Assembly: GCA_009617715.1 (NCBI GenBank)
Contig: VTFK01000263.1
Location: 434,001 to 498,000, forward strand
DNA from: Plectrocnemia conspersa
Lineage: Eukaryota; Arthropoda; Insecta; Trichoptera; Polycentropodidae
Length of the DNA stretch: 64,000 nt
Direction: 5' to 3'
This document shows, one piece after another, positions 59,136-64,000 of this stretch (the first letter of the stretch is position 1; each line of letters opens with the position of its first letter). A program made the position numbers and the translations under genes. Below the pieces are notes generated by a model. The model saw only the letters and a program-made list of their open reading frames with translations, was not told where the DNA came from and made no database searches.

Positions 59136-60090
59136 CTGCAATAAAGATAACATAATATCATTTTACATGTCTCGTATGCATTTCAATTTTATCGTTTTAT
59201 AACACACGCGTGTGTGCGTGTATGTTGATATATACACACTTATGCAAAATATGCGAGAAGAGACTGTCTGAATAGACGTAAAACGAGTAGGCGGTTTCAC
59301 TTGAATACATAATGTTAGACAAGTGTCTTGTTCATGTCAAAAAATATTGAAAGTATATTTTGTATGCAAACATTGATAGAGAGATCTATTATACAGATGT
59401 GTAGCTTTTATAAAGCAAAGAGATAATCTAATCTATTTGGACATTCAACATTGTATAATGATAATATAGATTAATGCAAATTACGTTTAATCTATTTATG
59501 TACATATACATTTAAATATACAAACAGATTAACATATCAGACTTAGGGATTTCCAATAACTTTTTAAGTTAAAATTAATAAATTACAATTTACGTATATA
59601 AGTTTCGTAATAAGTATGATAAAATAATTTAGTAAGTTTAATATACAGCCCAAATCCGTAAACTTAAATACATGTATGATGTAACATAGTCATAAAATAA
59701 TTTATTGAAATATCTCTTCTACCTTAAGATGATGAGGTTGATAATAATATGTTTGTTAATATTAATATATACATTATATTTTGCTCAATATGTTCATATT
59801 ATTTTAAATGACATAACTTAACTTAATACAAATTATCTATGCAATTTTAATTTAATCTTGAAGCTACTCTAATGTCTGCATAAATGTAAAATTGTAAGTA
59901 TTCAAACGTTACTGTATATTTTATTATTAAATAAATTATTTATACATTACAAAAATACATAAAAAGTAATTTATAAATTACCATATTTATAATATTGTTA
60001 AAATTTGGTTTTCATATAATTATTATTAATATCTACTTGTTATGTGTATTTTTTGTATGGTTTTCTAATATAAAATATTCTCTGACTTAA
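59136..60090. other. AT-rich spacer, probably intronic
   Basis: Nothing beyond GT/TA-rich simple sequence near 59205-59240 is seen. Confidence 0.4.
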
Positions 60091-60098
60091 TGTTTCAG

Positions 60099-60302
60099 GA
60101 CTGTAAAATCCCTCAATATGTCGAGAAGACTTTAGCTACGCCTAATAAGATATCGATGTTTTTCAGAACCACTTTAAAACTGCTAATAAGATTTCATAAT
60201 TTTTTCTTATTTTTTGGGATGGCCTTTACATTATCTCCTAATAAATCTAGCGAAATGAAAATAAAAAATATACGAAAAAGAGTGGCGACTATATTTTGCT
60301 GA
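60099..60302 (+). other. possible terminal exon
   Basis: The acceptor CTGACTTAATGTTTCAG is followed by a 67-codon open frame (DCKIPQYVEKTLATPNKI at the start) ending in TGA. AATAAA lies a few bases later at about 60306. The first 20 codons look protein-like, the rest is Phe/Leu/Lys-rich as expected of AT-rich chance sequence. No family recognised. Confidence 0.22.
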
Positions 60303-60655
60303 AAAATAAAACATTTTTTGCAATGCAATAAGACTTATTTTTTAAAACTACATATTCTATTTAATTTCTTTCAAAATTAGTAAATGCAAGTAATGTGCCA
60401 TTATTTATTATAGCTACATTTCAAAAATGTAGCTATATACTATGTACTGCCAGAATATTTTTTTTGATCGTGGTCTTTTTACTACATTTATTTGATTACA
60501 ATAATTTGAAAACAATGATGTTTAAAAATGTATTTTAAATTAAATTTATAAAAATACTAAATAATAAAATTCCTGATATTTTTCAGTTCGAAAAATATTT
60601 TTTTTAATATTGAGAAATTCAACTAGGTACAAGATTTGACACGAGGTAAAAATTA
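60303..60655. other. AT-rich spacer
   Basis: Nothing is seen here. Confidence 0.45.
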
Positions 60656-60659
60656 TCTT

Positions 60660-61320
60660 AATTTATGTATTTAAAACCAGTTCAACGCCGCATTTTCTCT
60701 CATTCATCACTCTTTCTAAAGTATTTTTATTACCATTTAATTTACACCGATTTAACACGTATCATGCTTCCGAATGCACAAATTGTCATAGTCGAAAATG
60801 GTCTTGCTCAATTACTTCAATCGACAACTATTTATGGACAGGCCCTTATTAAACCACTCAGTTTCAACGGTGGAATACAAATCGGTCTTTCGGATTCGAC
60901 TATAAATCATCTCCAATTACGCAACGAGATTACAGATTTGGCTTTTTGGTAGCTGATAGTGATTTATTCGTTTTGTGCGTTAAGCGTTGATTGCTCCTAT
61001 CTGTTCGCTGTCTATATACATACATAGATCTCTAAAAAAAATATTATAACGTGAATATATAGAGGTACGAAAGATAGATGTTTCGCGTCCTGAATACGTA
61101 ATGGTGTTGGAAAACCGCAACGCAAAACATTTTTGCGAGTATTGAGCAACCCAAAAAATATGGATATCGATGGTGACCCTGTATGAGTTTATGGAGTTCT
61201 CTCGAGCGGAAAAAGCCAAGGAAGTGGTCACGTGGACACTTCCGGAAAAGTTTAGCAATAAATCACAGTCGGGGTGATAGAACCAGCGCTGAACGATTCT
61301 TATTTAGGTCGGCTGTGTAA
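60660..61320. promoter_or_regulatory. GC-richer islet
   Basis: About 650 bp with CAACGCCGCATTTTC, TTTCAACGGTGGAATAC, GGTCACGTGGACAC (E-box) and CTTCCGGAAAAG. Frames of about 95 codons are open on both strands, so neither is trusted. Candidate regulatory region. Confidence 0.28.
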
Positions 61321-61438
61321 ATATGACATATTCGATTTGTCTCATATTTCATGTGCTTCTCTTAATGCTCGCTTGGTATGCTTTGTATCTCTGGAGAACT
61401 TTTTGGATATATTAATTTTCAAATATATATTTTATTAT

Positions 61439-61475
61439 ACAGGATGGCCTAAAAAATACGTGTTTAAGAATTTAA
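61439..61475 (+). mobile_element. possible DNA-transposon end
   Basis: TACAGGATGGCCTAAAAAATACG resembles the CAGGGTGGCCCAAAA-type ends of some mariner/IS630 relatives. No partner end or transposase was found. Confidence 0.15.
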
Positions 61476-61529
61476 AACCCAGCTCAATCATAATAACAGA
61501 AAAAAAATTCAGTTTGGATTGAAATATCT

Positions 61530-64000
61530 GAAAGGAATAAAACAAATCCCGTTACGGGTTAAAATCTGTTCACAATTCTAATAACTAAATGATATGAATG
61601 GCGATGCCGTTTTAAGCTGCATTATATATATATACATACTTAAAATTAGACTTACATATATAAAACAGTTATTGATAAGTTTTTGTGAGCCCATCAACGC
61701 AATAAGGACAACTTTCTCTAAGCAGAATTGAGGGTGTTCCTGGTAATCTATACCCATGCTTTATCAATGATCTTGAGTATGTGGAAACAATTTCTTTTAA
61801 GTCTATGAGGGTTAGATTTGATTAGAGGGAACATTATTCATAATGTTCCTGTGGCAAACTATTTTCTATAAGCTGTGTTTTCACTGCAAAATAAATCATT
61901 GACTGTCAAGAAGAATTATCGACTCAGTTGCTGAGAAAGTGATATAATACGTATTACAAAACTTCGCTCGTTTATCAAGTCATTTTTTTTTAAATAAATG
62001 CTCGTTTTGCGAATCACATGTAAACCAAGTTACTCGCAATCTGAGATTGCAATGTACATTCAAAGAAAATTAACAAAATATTGCTATTTATAAGTGATAA
62101 TTACTATTAAAAATAGTTCTTATTAAGTGCCTAAAATTATTTATATATTTTAGTATACCGTATTTTTTATATAATTGAAAATAATTTTTCTACTTTAAAT
62201 ATAATATTTACCATTAATGAATATTGACTTGAAGTTTATTATTTAATAGTTACTAAATATATTTTTTACAATGTTATTAAAAATATATGTTATACATACA
62301 TACATATGTATGTACACATATCATTTTAATATTTTTTCTGCTTATATAATATATAAGGAGAAGAAAAATAACGTGGATATTTAATTTAAATCATTATTTA
62401 TAATGAATTAAAATCTATTTGTAATTTTGCATAGCAATAATGGGGAATTAATTGCAAATATCTTATTTGCACATAACTTCCGTATAACGTTTGACGTCTG
62501 TGCTGAATTCTACGCCAGTTAATGAATTTGGAACTCAATACGTAATTAAAATTAGAGCATCCTCCACCATCAAAGTAGAAGAGAATTAGTTTGTCTTAAA
62601 TAGCATTTATATTCGATTAGGCAATAAATATTTTATTTTATATTAATTAAACCTGTGTAATGTATACAATATGCAATAATTAATATTGTAATTCATATAA
62701 TAAAGTATATAAAATTTATATTTCTCTCAATGAAAAATATCAATGGAGAATAACAATAGAAGAAAGTTTAAAAACTTTGCCAAAGTGTTCAAAAGCTGCA
62801 ACTTACAATTGAAAATATCATTGAATGGTAACTAAAGTTTCTGCTTTTTATGAGAAAACTTGTTTCATTCGGTGTTATTTAAAGTCAGATTTATATTGTA
62901 TATTTGAAATTTTAAATTATCAATAAAATGTTTCACTACACATTTATTTAAAATAAATATACATTTCACATAAGTTTTTAATTGTTTATGAAATATTATT
63001 TCAGATAAAGTAAGACAACTCTTACTTAAGACAATATCATCAAAAATGCTATCGTAGGAAACAATTAAATTTTAAAGCTACATAATCGAAAGATATATTA
63101 TAAACTATAATGGTACATAAAATCGATTTTAATTAATAATTTGTAAATAAAGATAAGGACGTCTGGATTTATATTTATCTTTTGTAATCAAAATGTATTA
63201 TGATAGAATAAGAAGTATCGAAACAATGAGTTTCAAGTTTCTTTAATTTAACTTCGAAGCACATTAGATGTTGGATGGAATTTTCTATTCACCCTCATTA
63301 TATAGAAATTATTTTCATAACTACTGTTGGTAGAAATTTCGCACGCAAAACCCTTTTTGCCGTTCCAAAGGCTACCAGCATAATTCGCTTTGACGATTTT
63401 AATGTAAACTAATTACGATGCTTGATGTTTCATAATAAATAATTTAAATACCAAAATAAGAATATTGAACACGTTTACATTATTAAATCTAATAAATTAT
63501 TTAATTTAACAGAATTAATAATATAATATAAAACATATGTGTGCAATTACATATAGATTTATAATAAATTTCATTTACCTTCAACATAGTACTTAAAAAT
63601 ATATTTGAATATTTATCAAATATATACATAATTTTTTTAAATTAATCAAGGTAGATACTTTAGATAGTGTAATAATTGCGATTAACCAATTTTTTATTCT
63701 AGCATTTTAATTTTAGACGTGAAAACCCTTTATATTCATGTAATAAAAAACTCGTAAACACCTTTTCTGATTTGCTTACACATTCGTTATTAATGGATAA
63801 AACAAGTTTTGATGTGTCACACCTTATCACACGTTAGGCCTGCTATTAGAATTGTTAATTATCATTTATTATATTTTGCTTCAAAAATATTATTAATATT
63901 ATGCATACCGTTAAATAAAGATAATACTAACTTTTGTAATCTGGATCATTTAATGAAAATTTATGACACAATATTGACAAAGTTCCGAGCGTTAAACCGA
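61530..64000. other. AT-rich spacer to window end
   Basis: No gene, RNA gene or clear repeat is seen. A CATACATACATATGTATGTA palindrome lies near 62295. Confidence 0.45.

Noticed and set aside
1..64000. CRISPR array, operon-like cluster or prokaryotic defence system
   Set aside because: No regularly spaced repeats or dense ORFs are present; the window is eukaryotic gene desert.

Overview
The window is AT-rich nuclear DNA, roughly 70 percent A+T by eye, and almost certainly comes from an insect. The evidence is one complete gene for a sorting nexin of the SNX9/SH3PX1 family, a decayed mariner, a hAT transposon with a CGGBP1/BED-like zinc finger, several tRNA-derived SINE fragments, and insect-like splice sites. 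I cannot fix the order from sequence alone.

Layout: most of the 64 kb is gene desert. Very AT-rich stretches are interrupted every 1 to 3 kb by compact islets of 150 to 500 bp that are visibly richer in G+C and dense in homeodomain, E-box or other palindromic motifs. These look like conserved cis-regulatory modules, but I cannot measure conservation here. The only secure protein-coding gene is SNX9/SH3PX1 on the minus strand (28638-30314). Its whole 558-residue coding sequence lies in one exon, with a splice acceptor just upstream of the start codon and candidate 5' untranslated exons at about 31.2 kb and 34.7-35.0 kb. The right end (55.75-58.19 kb, minus strand) holds a nearly full-length hAT transposon. 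Its reading frame is broken many times, almost always at A/T homopolymers. A 57-bp near-perfect palindrome sits in its 5' region.

A short GC-rich 48-nt exon on the minus strand (59088-59135) has ideal splice sites and suggests part of a gene extending beyond the window. Weaker exon candidates on the plus strand (8022, 11036, 21753, 38608, 60099) and on the minus strand (26901) are listed with low confidence.

Repeats include a mariner remnant (32770-33777) flanked by two copies of one SINE; a second SINE family (26283-26610 and 49435-49665); a tRNA-Thr-like SINE head (45337-45410); a roughly 730-bp inverted-repeat element whose arms carry short GCGC/ACAAAA subrepeats (25452-26177); and three copies of a hAT-like terminus (4640-4697, 22555-22609, 49072-49160). 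A 104-bp sequence is present twice, about 960 bp apart (51650 and 52612), without any indel. I saw no rRNA, no functional tRNA, no CRISPR array and no prokaryotic-type system.
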